7,987 bases of DNA from NCBI GenBank assembly GCA_023433205.1, contig JAEZDS010000138.1, forward strand, positions 1-7,987. Direction: 5' to 3'. The first letter of the stretch is position 1; the number at the start of each line of letters is the position of its first letter. This DNA is from Bacteroidota bacterium (lineage in GTDB: Bacteria; Bacteroidota; Bacteroidia; B-17B0; Aurantibacillaceae). Position numbers and translations under genes: made by a program. Positions 1-6,031 of the stretch are shown one piece after another. The notes under the pieces were generated by a model. That model was not told where the DNA came from. It did no database searches and worked only from the letters and a program-made list of their open reading frames with translations.

Positions 1-1078
1 GTGGCAGGTCCACAACGGCCTTGTGTTTGCCGATAGTTGCCATAGAACCTTTGTCGTGATACTCGTATTCCTTCATGGGCTTACCTTCAATCATCTTAAG
101 CAGGTTATTTCCCAGCGTTTTTCCCTGGTTTATTGCCACATTGGCAAGTTGCGGGTGACCCTCGGGGAACAGGGGAGTTCGCATGAGTGCAATGTCACCG
201 ACAGCATACACATTCGTATAATTTTTTATGCGGTTGTAGCGATCCACCTCGTACCTTCCCCGCACTACAGCAGCGGATTCAAGCCCTTTCACAAGGTTTC
301 CTTTTACGCCGGCCGCCCAGATAACGTTCCCGCTTTTGATCTGATCGCCATTACTGAGCTCAACAGTGTGCCCATCGTAATTTTTTACAAAGGTGTTTGG
401 AACAAAAGTCACCCCCATCTTTTTAAGATACATAAGAGATGCATCCTGTGCCTGTTTGCTCATGCTGCCGAGCGTTGCAGCGCCGCCCTCCACCAGCGTT
501 ATTTTTAGGGGAGAAAAATCGGTGTATGGATAATCCTTCGGGAGAATGTGCTTTTTCATCTCCGCAAAAGCCCCGGCCAGTTCAACTCCCGTGGGCCCTG
601 CACCTACTATCACCAGGTTCAATAGCTGCTGCTTTTTGTCGTAGCCTGCAGAAAGAAAACGCTCAAAACCAAGCAATATTTCATTCCTGATCTCTATGGC
701 CTCCATTGTGCTTTTCATGGGCAAAGTGTGCCTTTCGAGATTCTCATTGCCGAAATAGTTTGTTGTGCAGCCAGATGCCACCACCAGGTAATCGTAGGCG
801 TATTCGCCCTCACTGGTTACTACCTTGTTGTCTCTGGTGTTGATGAACTCTACCTCAGCCAGCCGGAAGGAAACGTTTGGGGCCTTCTGAAAAATTTTCC
901 TGAATGGAAAGGAAATATTTGAAGGTTCCAGCCTGGCGCTTGCTACCTGATAAAACAAGGGCTGAAACTGGTGATGGTTTACTTTGTCGATCAGCAGCAC
1001 CTTGACAGGTTTTTTGCTGAGCTTCCGGGCAAGATGCAGACCTGCAAAGCCACCTCCAATTATAATCACCAGTTTCAT
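1..1078 (-). CDS. ndh: Type II NADH dehydrogenase (NDH-2), 3' end missing
   Basis: This is a non-proton-pumping, FAD-dependent NADH:quinone oxidoreductase that feeds electrons from NADH into the quinone pool at the inner face of the cytoplasmic membrane. The 359 codons present show an N-terminal FAD-binding GGGFAG at residues 8-13, with the acidic residue closing the second strand at D31. The family signature HHQFQPLFYQVASA follows at about residues 36-49. The second, NADH-binding GAGPTG is at 159-164 in the context LVIVGAGPTGVELAGAFAEM, and the FAD-contacting AVGD ends at D295. Homologues are usually about 420-450 aa, so roughly 60-90 residues, including the amphipathic membrane-binding C-terminus, lie beyond the left edge. 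The ATG at 1078 is the only sensible start because the Rossmann motif begins seven codons later. It lies 55 bp downstream of rpoN on the same strand. The family call is secure. The exact quinone and any redox-sensing role cannot be read. Confidence 0.95.
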   Translation of the reverse strand, partial: MKLVIIIGGGFAGLHLARKLSKKPVKVLLIDKVNHHQFQPLFYQVASARLEPSNISFPFRKIFQKAPNVSFRLAEVEFINTRDNKVVTSEGEYAYDYLVVASGCTTNYFGNENLERHTLPMKSTMEAIEIRNEILLGFERFLSAGYDKKQQLLNLVIVGAGPTGVELAGAFAEMKKHILPKDYPYTDFSPLKITLVEGGAATLGSMSKQAQDASLMYLKKMGVTFVPNTFVKNYDGHTVELSNGDQIKSGNVIWAAGVKGNLVKGLESAAVVRGRYEVDRYNRIKNYTNVYAVGDIALMRTPLFPEGHPQLANVAINQGKTLGNNLLKMIEGKPMKEYEYHDKGSMATIGKHKAVVDLP

Positions 1079-1084
1079 AGGTTG

Positions 1085-1117
1085 CAAAATTAGGAAATAG
1101 CTGGATGCCGGTACAAA
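1085..1117 (-). promoter_or_regulatory. Candidate Bacteroidota promoter for ndh
   Basis: Read on the minus strand, TAATTTTG (1092-1085) matches the TAnnTTTG -7 element known from Bacteroides and Flavobacterium. A TTTG at 1117-1114 sits 21 nt upstream as a possible -33 element. Only six bases separate the -7 element from the ATG, so transcription would begin at or next to the start codon. This would give ndh its own promoter in the rpoN-ndh gap. The match is motif-based only. Confidence 0.45.
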
Positions 1118-1133
1118 AGCAGAAGTTTTGCCT

Positions 1134-2597
1134 TCAGGCCACTTTCCTGAAATTTTTACTGGGGATATTCAATTCTTCCCTGTATTTGGCTACTGTGCGG
1201 CGTGCAATAGAATAGTTTTTGGCAATCAGCAGTTTGGCAATTTCCTCGTCACTTAAAGGATTGGCCTTGTCTTCCGCTTTTACACACTCAATGAGCTTAA
1301 GTTTAACTTCGTTGGTACTAACCGATTCGCCCGTAAGCGTGCTTAATCCTTCAACAAACAGATCCTTTATAAGAATGGTGCCGTATTCGGTGAGTATGTA
1401 TTTGCTGCTTGCAATACGTGATACAGTTGATATATCTGAGCTGATCTCCTCGGCAATAGTTTTCAGGATCAGTGGCCTGAGGTCGGCCTGATCGCCAGTA
1501 AGAAAAAATTTCTGCTGATGCTTAACGATAGCCCGGGTTACAGAGATCATTGTTTTTTCACGGAGCTGAAGCGCCTCAATGAACCAGCGGGCACTTTCAA
1601 CCTTGGTTTTTATAAAGCCTGCGGCATCCTTCATCGACTTATCTTTGGAGTGCGCATAGGTATCGAGCATCTCAACATAATCGTCGCTGATCTTGAGGGG
1701 AGGATGTTTCGCAGAGTTCAGAAAAAGCTCAACCTTACCATCATTTACAACCACAGAAAAATCGGGTTCAATGTGTATGGCACTTCGGGTGGTTTCTTTG
1801 GTACTGCCGGCAGGGCAGGGATTCAGTTTTTTGATCTCCTTCATTACTTCAGTAAAATCATCATCGTCCAGCTGCAGTTCGTTTTTGATCTTGTCAAGTT
1901 TTTTTGTGGAAAGGTCGTCCATGTGTTCACGCACTATCCTGATTGCGCAGTAGGTTTCGCGGGTTTTGAGTTTTTTCTTCTCAAGCTGAAGCAGCAGGCA
2001 TTCCTGCAGGTTCCGGGCACCGATTCCTGCCGGGTCCAGATCCTGAACGATCTTTAATACCTGTGCAAGCTCTTCTTCTGTTACAAAGGTGTTGTGTACA
2101 AAAGAGAGTTCATCGGCCATGTCAGCCAAACTCCGGCGCAGATATCCGTCCTCTTCCAGTGTATTGATAATGTAGCGGCCCAGTTCCTTCTGCTTATCAG
2201 GAATAAATAACAATTCCAGCTGATCGCATAACAGTGAGGCAAAGTCGTGCGACTCCAGGTAAACCTGCTCTCTTTTGTCTTCATCACTGGCGTGGTTGTT
2301 TACCTCGTAACGGTAGTCGTCAAGAGTGTCGCGGTCCATAAAATCAGTGTGATCGAACTCATCGGCCAGCCGGGCTTCGGCTACTGCATCTTCATGTTCA
2401 TACTCACTTTCAAGGGGCTCTTCAGCATCAACCTCCACCTCCTCTGAATCAAATTCCAGGGCGGGATTAATTGCCATTTCATTGGCTATGTACTGCTCAA
2501 GGGCAACCGTGGGCAGCGCCAGAATATTGTGCAGCTGTATCTGCTGCGAGGTAAGTTTTTGGGTTTGCTTCTGGGTTTGTGATTGAATAATTGCCAT
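1134..2597 (-). CDS. rpoN: RNA polymerase sigma-54 factor RpoN
   Basis: Sigma-54 directs RNA polymerase to -24/-12 promoters and stays silent until an AAA+ activator remodels it. The 487-aa protein is complete and of usual length. Residues 1-49 form the Gln/Leu-rich activator-contact Region I (TQKLTSQQIQLHNILALP). Residues 50-110 are the acidic Region II, rich in Asp and Glu. The core-binding domain covers about 115-320, with DLDPAGIGARNLQECL at 187-202. A helix-turn-helix lies near 378-400 (IAEEISSDISTVSRI). The diagnostic RpoN box ARRTVAKYRE, which reads the -24 element, is at 465-474. The ATG is preceded by GAGG at a short 3-nt spacing, and Region I begins immediately, so the start is firm. 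It is preceded by the terminator of the DUF1328-like gene and followed by ndh. A divergent NtrC-type activator operon starts about 0.8 kb away. Confidence 0.98.
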   Translation of the reverse strand: MAIIQSQTQKQTQKLTSQQIQLHNILALPTVALEQYIANEMAINPALEFDSEEVEVDAEEPLESEYEHEDAVAEARLADEFDHTDFMDRDTLDDYRYEVNNHASDEDKREQVYLESHDFASLLCDQLELLFIPDKQKELGRYIINTLEEDGYLRRSLADMADELSFVHNTFVTEEELAQVLKIVQDLDPAGIGARNLQECLLLQLEKKKLKTRETYCAIRIVREHMDDLSTKKLDKIKNELQLDDDDFTEVMKEIKKLNPCPAGSTKETTRSAIHIEPDFSVVVNDGKVELFLNSAKHPPLKISDDYVEMLDTYAHSKDKSMKDAAGFIKTKVESARWFIEALQLREKTMISVTRAIVKHQQKFFLTGDQADLRPLILKTIAEEISSDISTVSRIASSKYILTEYGTILIKDLFVEGLSTLTGESVSTNEVKLKLIECVKAEDKANPLSDEEIAKLLIAKNYSIARRTVAKYREELNIPSKNFRKVA

Positions 2598-2641
2598 CTA
2601 CCTCAATTTTTGTGTGTTAAAGAATAGGATCGTGTAAAGAA

Positions 2642-2670
2642 AAACCGCACAACGTTTAATTGTGCGGTTT
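2642..2670 (-). terminator. Intrinsic terminator downstream of the 56-aa membrane protein gene
   Basis: AAACCGCACAA (2642-2652) pairs perfectly with TTGTGCGGTTT (2660-2670) around a 7-nt loop, an 11-bp GC-containing stem. Read on the minus strand, the stem runs into TTTTTCTTT, a good U-tract, and it begins 6 bp after the stop codon at 2677. On the plus strand no T-run follows, so it is directional. It should insulate rpoN from transcription of the small gene. Confidence 0.85.
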
Positions 2671-2676
2671 ACTGAC

Positions 2677-2847
2677 TTATTTCTTTCCAAATAGCTTAGC
2701 GCCAAACAGCAGCGAAAGCACAAAAAGTACGATGAAAATAAAAAACAAGACCTTGGCGATTCCCGCAGCACTTTCCGAGATTCCTGTAAAACCGAAAAGA
2801 CCGGCAATAATCGCAATTACTAAAAAGATCAATGTCCAGCGTAGCAT
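2677..2847 (-). CDS. DUF1328 / YtjA-like small membrane protein
   Basis: This 56-aa protein starts MLRWTLIFLVIA and continues through GLFGFTGI, then SAAGIAKVLFFIFIVLFVLS, and ends KLFGKK. That is the pattern of the DUF1328 (YtjA) family, whose members are usually about 50-60 aa with two hydrophobic helices. Here the helices are near residues 5-22 and 28-49, joined by a small glycine/alanine-rich turn, with a basic C-terminus. The molecular function of the family is not established as far as I know. The ATG at 2847 gives exactly the family N-terminus and is followed by a full frame to TAA at 2677. No strong Shine-Dalgarno is visible, only an A/T-rich leader. A terminator follows at once, so this is probably a single-gene transcript. 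It lies between the divergent signalling operon and rpoN. Confidence 0.88.
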   Translation of the reverse strand: MLRWTLIFLVIAIIAGLFGFTGISESAAGIAKVLFFIFIVLFVLSLLFGAKLFGKK

Positions 2848-2911
2848 ATTATCATATTTAAAGTTTATAATTACCCCCGGTAGTGAAATAATAGTGCCGG
2901 ATTTTTTCAGT

Positions 2912-2928
2912 TTTTAAGACTCTTAAAA
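2912..2928. promoter_or_regulatory. Operator-like perfect dyad
   Basis: TTTTAAGA (2912-2919) and TCTTAAAA (2921-2928) are exact reverse complements around a single C. The dyad lies 65-81 bp upstream of the DUF1328-like start. It is too AT-rich and its loop too short for a terminator, so a protein-binding site is the more natural reading. The binding factor is unknown. Confidence 0.35.
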
Positions 2929-3119
2929 TCAGAATATTGTGAAAAGGGGAAAAATAGTGACGCGAGACAGGTGGGGATTATTTTCTACAAAAAGCCGCTC
3001 ACTGGGAAAAAATTTTACCAACCCAAAATCCCTGCCTCCACAGGATGTAGGTTAATTTTCTACGCTTTTACTTTCAGGGATAGTACTACAAAATTCCGGG
3101 CCAGAAAATTTCTTTCGTT

Positions 3120-3199
3120 AAGCAGGGCAATTGATAAGTTGTATGCCTGCTTTACCGGGCCAGACACCAAATTAAAGCAGCCCGGCAACACTGCAGGGC
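3120..3199 (+). repeat. Overlapping, mutually exclusive inverted repeats
   Basis: AAGCAGG (3120-3126) can pair with CCTGCTT (3146-3152). CTGCTTTA (3147-3154), which overlaps that right arm, can instead pair perfectly with TAAAGCAG (3173-3180). GCCC (3180-3183) can also pair with GGGC (3196-3199). The first two stems cannot form at the same time, a layout seen in attenuators and RNA switches. No U-tract follows. If the promoter is at 3255-3281, this segment would lie upstream of the mRNA, so its role is open. Confidence 0.35.
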
Positions 3200-3254
3200 A
3201 TCTCGGTTGTTGCACTCGCACTATACTGGTCTGATTTGCACGGGCAGGCACCAC

Positions 3255-3281
3255 TTGAATACCATTAAGGCATTTAATTTG
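3255..3281 (+). promoter_or_regulatory. Weak promoter candidate for the signalling operon
   Basis: TTAATTTG (3274-3281) differs from the Bacteroidota -7 consensus TAnnTTTG at one position. A TTG (3255-3257) lies 16 nt upstream as a possible -33 element, slightly closer than usual. It would start a transcript near 3288, with a leader of about 115 nt that includes the upstream ORF. This is a motif match only. Confidence 0.25.
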
Positions 3282-3319
3282 CGTAAGGAGGGAAGCAAAA
3301 ACAATCCGGACCGAGAGAG

Positions 3320-3397
3320 ATGAAGGAACCCACGCACCAATTTTCTTACTTTTTCCATACTTTTACCGGTAAGGCTGTTAAACAATATAGTAAATAA
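3320..3397 (+). CDS. Possible 25-aa upstream ORF (leader peptide)
   Basis: An ATG at 3320, preceded by the purine-rich GGACCGAGAGAG, opens a 25-codon frame that ends in TAA at 3395-3397, six bases before the ATG of the sigma-54 activator gene. The peptide begins MKEPTHQ, carries an aromatic-rich centre (FSYFFHTF) and ends with the basic QYSK. Its position suggests translational coupling or leader-type control of the operon. It is also short enough to be chance, and it contains no hydrophobic membrane span. It is not recognised as any known family. Confidence 0.3.
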   Translation: MKEPTHQFSYFFHTFTGKAVKQYSK

Positions 3398-3403
3398 TTG
3401 ATT

Positions 3404-4876
3404 ATGAGCAATATTTTGGTTATTGATGACGATGTTGACATCTGTATTCTGTTGAACAGGTATCTTTCTAAGAACGGCTTTACTGTTGCCACAGCGCACA
3501 GTGGCAAAGCGGCCCTCGAAAGCATTATCAATCAGGTGCCTGATATAGTATTATGCGATTTCAGGCTTGAGGACATGAATGGCAGTGAGTTACTGGAGAA
3601 GATCAAACAAAGGAATCCATCACTCCCGGTGATCATTATGACCGGCTATAGCGATGTAAGAACAGCGGTGCAGATAATGAAAGCCGGCGCTTTTGACTAT
3701 GTTACCAAACCTTTGCTCCCCGAAGAGATCCTCCTTACCCTGAAGCGGGCCTTATCTGGCAACGAGAACCAGGCGGAACAGCCCCGTCAGCAACAGGACA
3801 ATTCGGAAAGTGCAAAAGAAGCCCGCCGTAACAAAAAAAATAAAGGCAAATATGTTTTTGGAAAAAGCGCGGTATTCAAAAACATTCTTGAACAGGTACA
3901 GCTTGTAGCCCCTACCAATTACAGCGTTATCATTTACGGTGAAAGCGGAAGCGGTAAGGAATCGGTTGCCAACGAGATCCACAATAACAGCAGCCGCTCG
4001 AACAAACCCTTTGTGGCGATTGACTGCGGCTCGCTAAGCAAGGAACTGGCAAGCAGTGAGCTTTTTGGCCATGAAAAAGGTTCTTTTACCGGTGCTGTTG
4101 GGCAAAAGATCGGAAGTTTTGAGCTGGCCAACGGCGGCACCGTATTTCTTGATGAAATAGGTAATCTTTCTTACGACATTCAGGTGGCACTGCTGCGGGT
4201 AGTGCAGGAACGTAAGATGCGCAGAGTGGGTGGTGTAAAGGACATTGATCTTGACGTGCGAATTATAGTTGCAAGCAACGAACGACTGTCAGAACTCTGT
4301 AAAAAAGGCAAATTCCGTGAAGACCTTTATCACCGTTTTAATGAGTTCAGCATTGAAGTTCCACCCCTGCGCCACAGGCAGGATGATATAATGATGTTCG
4401 CAGACTTTTTCCTTGAAAAAACAAATGCCGAACTCAGCAAGAACGTAAAAGGATTCAGCGAGGATGTGATCCGCATATTCCACCAGTATAACTGGCCGGG
4501 CAATCTGCGAGAACTGAATAACGTGATAAAACGCAGCACCCTGTTAACATCAGGTGAACTGGTGGAGATATCGTCGTTGCCGTTTGAAATAACACACTTC
4601 GAAAAACTCAATTTTGAAGGGGAAGAACCTGTGCTGGCTGAAATGTCGCTGCCGCTCACCGGCAACCCCGCTACGGCAGCAGATCCAAAAAAAAACATTC
4701 CCCTGAACGACTACGGAATGAAACACGCTTCAATAGACGCTGAGTTTGAGCTGATTGTTGAGGCTTTAAAAAAATGTAATTACAATAAGAGCAAAGCTGC
4801 CCAACTGCTGAACATTGACAGGAAAACCCTTTATAACAAGATGAAGCAGTACAAGGAATTTAATGGCAACCTCTGA
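3404..4876 (+). CDS. NtrC-family sigma-54-dependent response regulator
   Basis: This 490-aa activator has the full receiver, AAA+ and Fis-type DNA-binding layout. The receiver (1-117) has acidic D8-D10, phosphoacceptor D52 (LCDFRLED), T80 and K102-P103. A Gln/Asn/Lys-rich linker (about 118-150) precedes the AAA+ domain. That domain shows Walker A GESGSGKE at 179-186, the sigma-54 contact loop as GSFTGA at 226-231, Walker B GGTVFLDEIG at 244-253, the arginine-finger segment FREDLYHRF at 304-312, and WPGNLREL. The C-terminal helix-turn-helix (about 460-482) contains KSKAAQLLNIDRKTLYNKM. ATG 3404 is preferred over the in-frame TTG at 3398 because it puts the first receiver strand at the usual distance. 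It heads a tight operon with two kinases and lies near divergent rpoN. Ser in place of the usual Ala in the GAFTGA loop is a variation, but the critical Thr remains. The target genes cannot be told from the window. Confidence 0.96.
   Translation: MSNILVIDDDVDICILLNRYLSKNGFTVATAHSGKAALESIINQVPDIVLCDFRLEDMNGSELLEKIKQRNPSLPVIIMTGYSDVRTAVQIMKAGAFDYVTKPLLPEEILLTLKRALSGNENQAEQPRQQQDNSESAKEARRNKKNKGKYVFGKSAVFKNILEQVQLVAPTNYSVIIYGESGSGKESVANEIHNNSSRSNKPFVAIDCGSLSKELASSELFGHEKGSFTGAVGQKIGSFELANGGTVFLDEIGNLSYDIQVALLRVVQERKMRRVGGVKDIDLDVRIIVASNERLSELCKKGKFREDLYHRFNEFSIEVPPLRHRQDDIMMFADFFLEKTNAELSKNVKGFSEDVIRIFHQYNWPGNLRELNNVIKRSTLLTSGELVEISSLPFEITHFEKLNFEGEEPVLAEMSLPLTGNPATAADPKKNIPLNDYGMKHASIDAEFELIVEALKKCNYNKSKAAQLLNIDRKTLYNKMKQYKEFNGNL
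4853..4857 (+). promoter_or_regulatory. Ribosome binding site inside the upstream gene
   Basis: AAGGA lies 5 nt before the ATG at 4863, within the last codons of the activator gene. It is the clearest correctly spaced Shine-Dalgarno in the window. It supports the 4863 start and therefore the 14-bp gene overlap, which suggests translational coupling between activator and kinase. Confidence 0.6.
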
Positions 4877-6029
4877 TGCATTAGATAAATTGGAACTCGG
4901 TGAGTTTGGGGAAATTCTTCCCCATATGGAAAAAATTCTACGATGTGGGCTGTTTTGCTATTCCTTCGACAACTGCAGGACCTCCTGGTCAAAAGGAATT
5001 TTCGAAATTCTGGGCATTGAACCGTATTCGGCAGAACCTGCATTTGAAACTTTCGTCGCCTATGTGCTGGCTGAAGACAAAGCGAATGTGGAAAACATAG
5101 TTACAGAAGCCCGAAAGAACCGCAAAAATTACAGGCTGGATTTTTCTCTCCTGGATGCAAAGGGTATTTATAAGCGAGTTCATACCGAAACCACCCTTCA
5201 GATCAACAGCGCAGGAGAAGTAACCGGGTACACCGGCGTAATGAAAGACATTACCGAAAGTTTCTTTTATAAAAGAGCGCTCGAACAAAAAGTGCTGCAG
5301 CTCGACAAGTCGAACAAAAACCTCCAGGAATTTGTGTATGTGGCCTCCCACGATCTGCAGGAACCCCTGCGAAAGATCAGCACCTTTACAGAAAGATTGA
5401 AGAACCGTTTTGAAGACAGCCTCAGCGAGGAGGGCAACATGTATGTGAATCGCATCATGAATTCAAGCAAGAACATGCAGACCCTGCTTGAAGACCTGCT
5501 CCATTTTTCCCGCTTATCGTCAACTGACAAAGAATTTGAGGAAGTTTCGCTTCAGGAATGTATGAACTCCGTACTTAACGACCTGGAAATAAAACTTGAA
5601 GAAACAGGCGCAAAGGTTCATTGCGATCCATTGCCTTCAGTGAAAGGCTATCCCAGCCAGATTAAACAACTGTTTGTGAATCTTCTGGGCAATGCCATCA
5701 AATTCAGGCAGGAACATGTGGCACCGGTTATTACCATTAGATGCGAAGAGGTTAACCACGAAAAACATTCAGAGCTGCCCTTAAATAAGAACGGCAGGTA
5801 CGTAAAGCTGGTTTTTACCGATAATGGGATTGGATTTGAGCAGGAATTTTCTGAACGCATCTTTATGATATTTCAACGACTTAATGGAAAATCTGAATAC
5901 GCCGGCTCGGGTATAGGACTCTCTATCTGTAAAAAAATAGTTGATAACCATCATGGATTTATCTACGCCAGCAGTGAGCCGGGCAAAGGCGCCACTTTTA
6001 CCGTTTTATTACCTATAAAACAATTTTGA
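4863..6029 (+). CDS. Cytoplasmic PAS-domain sensor histidine kinase
   Basis: This 388-aa kinase autophosphorylates on histidine and passes phosphate to a receiver, probably that of the adjacent NtrC-like regulator. A PAS fold of the PAS_3 type spans about residues 28-132 and ends with the PAC-like GYTGVMKDITE. A short coiled-coil linker (about 133-155) leads to the HisKA domain, whose H-box is ASHDLQEPLRKI with the phosphorylated H163. The HATPase domain shows an N-box with N277 (LLGNAIKF), G1 DNGIGF at 320-325, an F-box FMIFQRL at 334-340, and G2 GSGIGLSICKKIV at 348-360. There is no signal peptide or membrane span, so it senses an intracellular cue or works with a partner. Its start overlaps the regulator gene by 14 bp. 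The H-box style resembles the phytochrome-type kinases, but no GAF or PHY domain is present. The PAS ligand is unknown. Confidence 0.95.
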   Translation: MATSDALDKLELGEFGEILPHMEKILRCGLFCYSFDNCRTSWSKGIFEILGIEPYSAEPAFETFVAYVLAEDKANVENIVTEARKNRKNYRLDFSLLDAKGIYKRVHTETTLQINSAGEVTGYTGVMKDITESFFYKRALEQKVLQLDKSNKNLQEFVYVASHDLQEPLRKISTFTERLKNRFEDSLSEEGNMYVNRIMNSSKNMQTLLEDLLHFSRLSSTDKEFEEVSLQECMNSVLNDLEIKLEETGAKVHCDPLPSVKGYPSQIKQLFVNLLGNAIKFRQEHVAPVITIRCEEVNHEKHSELPLNKNGRYVKLVFTDNGIGFEQEFSERIFMIFQRLNGKSEYAGSGIGLSICKKIVDNHHGFIYASSEPGKGATFTVLLPIKQF

Positions 6030-6031
6030 TC

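Larger units (their letters stand above)
2848..3403. other. Divergent intergenic spacer with structured elements
   Basis: This 556-bp spacer lies between the minus-strand DUF1328-like gene and the plus-strand activator operon. I see no convincing protein gene in it apart from a 25-codon upstream ORF near its right end. It holds an 8-bp dyad (2912-2928), overlapping alternative hairpins (3120-3199), a ten-base direct repeat CCGGGCCAGA (3096-3105 and 3155-3164), a promoter candidate (3255-3281), an isolated AAGGAGGG at 3285-3292, and a TTACCGGTAA palindrome (3363-3372). Regulatory signals for both flanking transcripts are expected here, and an unrecognised small RNA is possible. Confidence 0.6.

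Noticed and set aside
23..922. Several plus-strand open frames at the left end
   Set aside because: They lie antisense to the NADH dehydrogenase, whose motifs are unmistakable on the minus strand.
2971..3234. An 87-codon plus-strand open frame in the spacer
   Set aside because: It starts with GTG without a ribosome binding site, has no recognisable domain, and its composition looks like translated non-coding DNA.
3226..3240. CTGGTCTGATTTGCA as a sigma-54 promoter for the signalling operon
   Set aside because: GG and GC are separated by 8 instead of 10 bases, and the spacing is strict for sigma-54.
3060..3254. A 64-codon minus-strand open frame in the spacer
   Set aside because: It overlaps the other spacer frame, has no motif and lacks a plausible upstream signal.
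3285..3292. AAGGAGGG as a ribosome binding site
   Set aside because: It is a near-perfect Shine-Dalgarno, but no ATG, GTG or TTG follows at a usable distance. The next ATG is almost 30 bases away.
3221..3531. Minus-strand open frames across the activator start
   Set aside because: They overlap the receiver domain coding region in antisense and show no family features.
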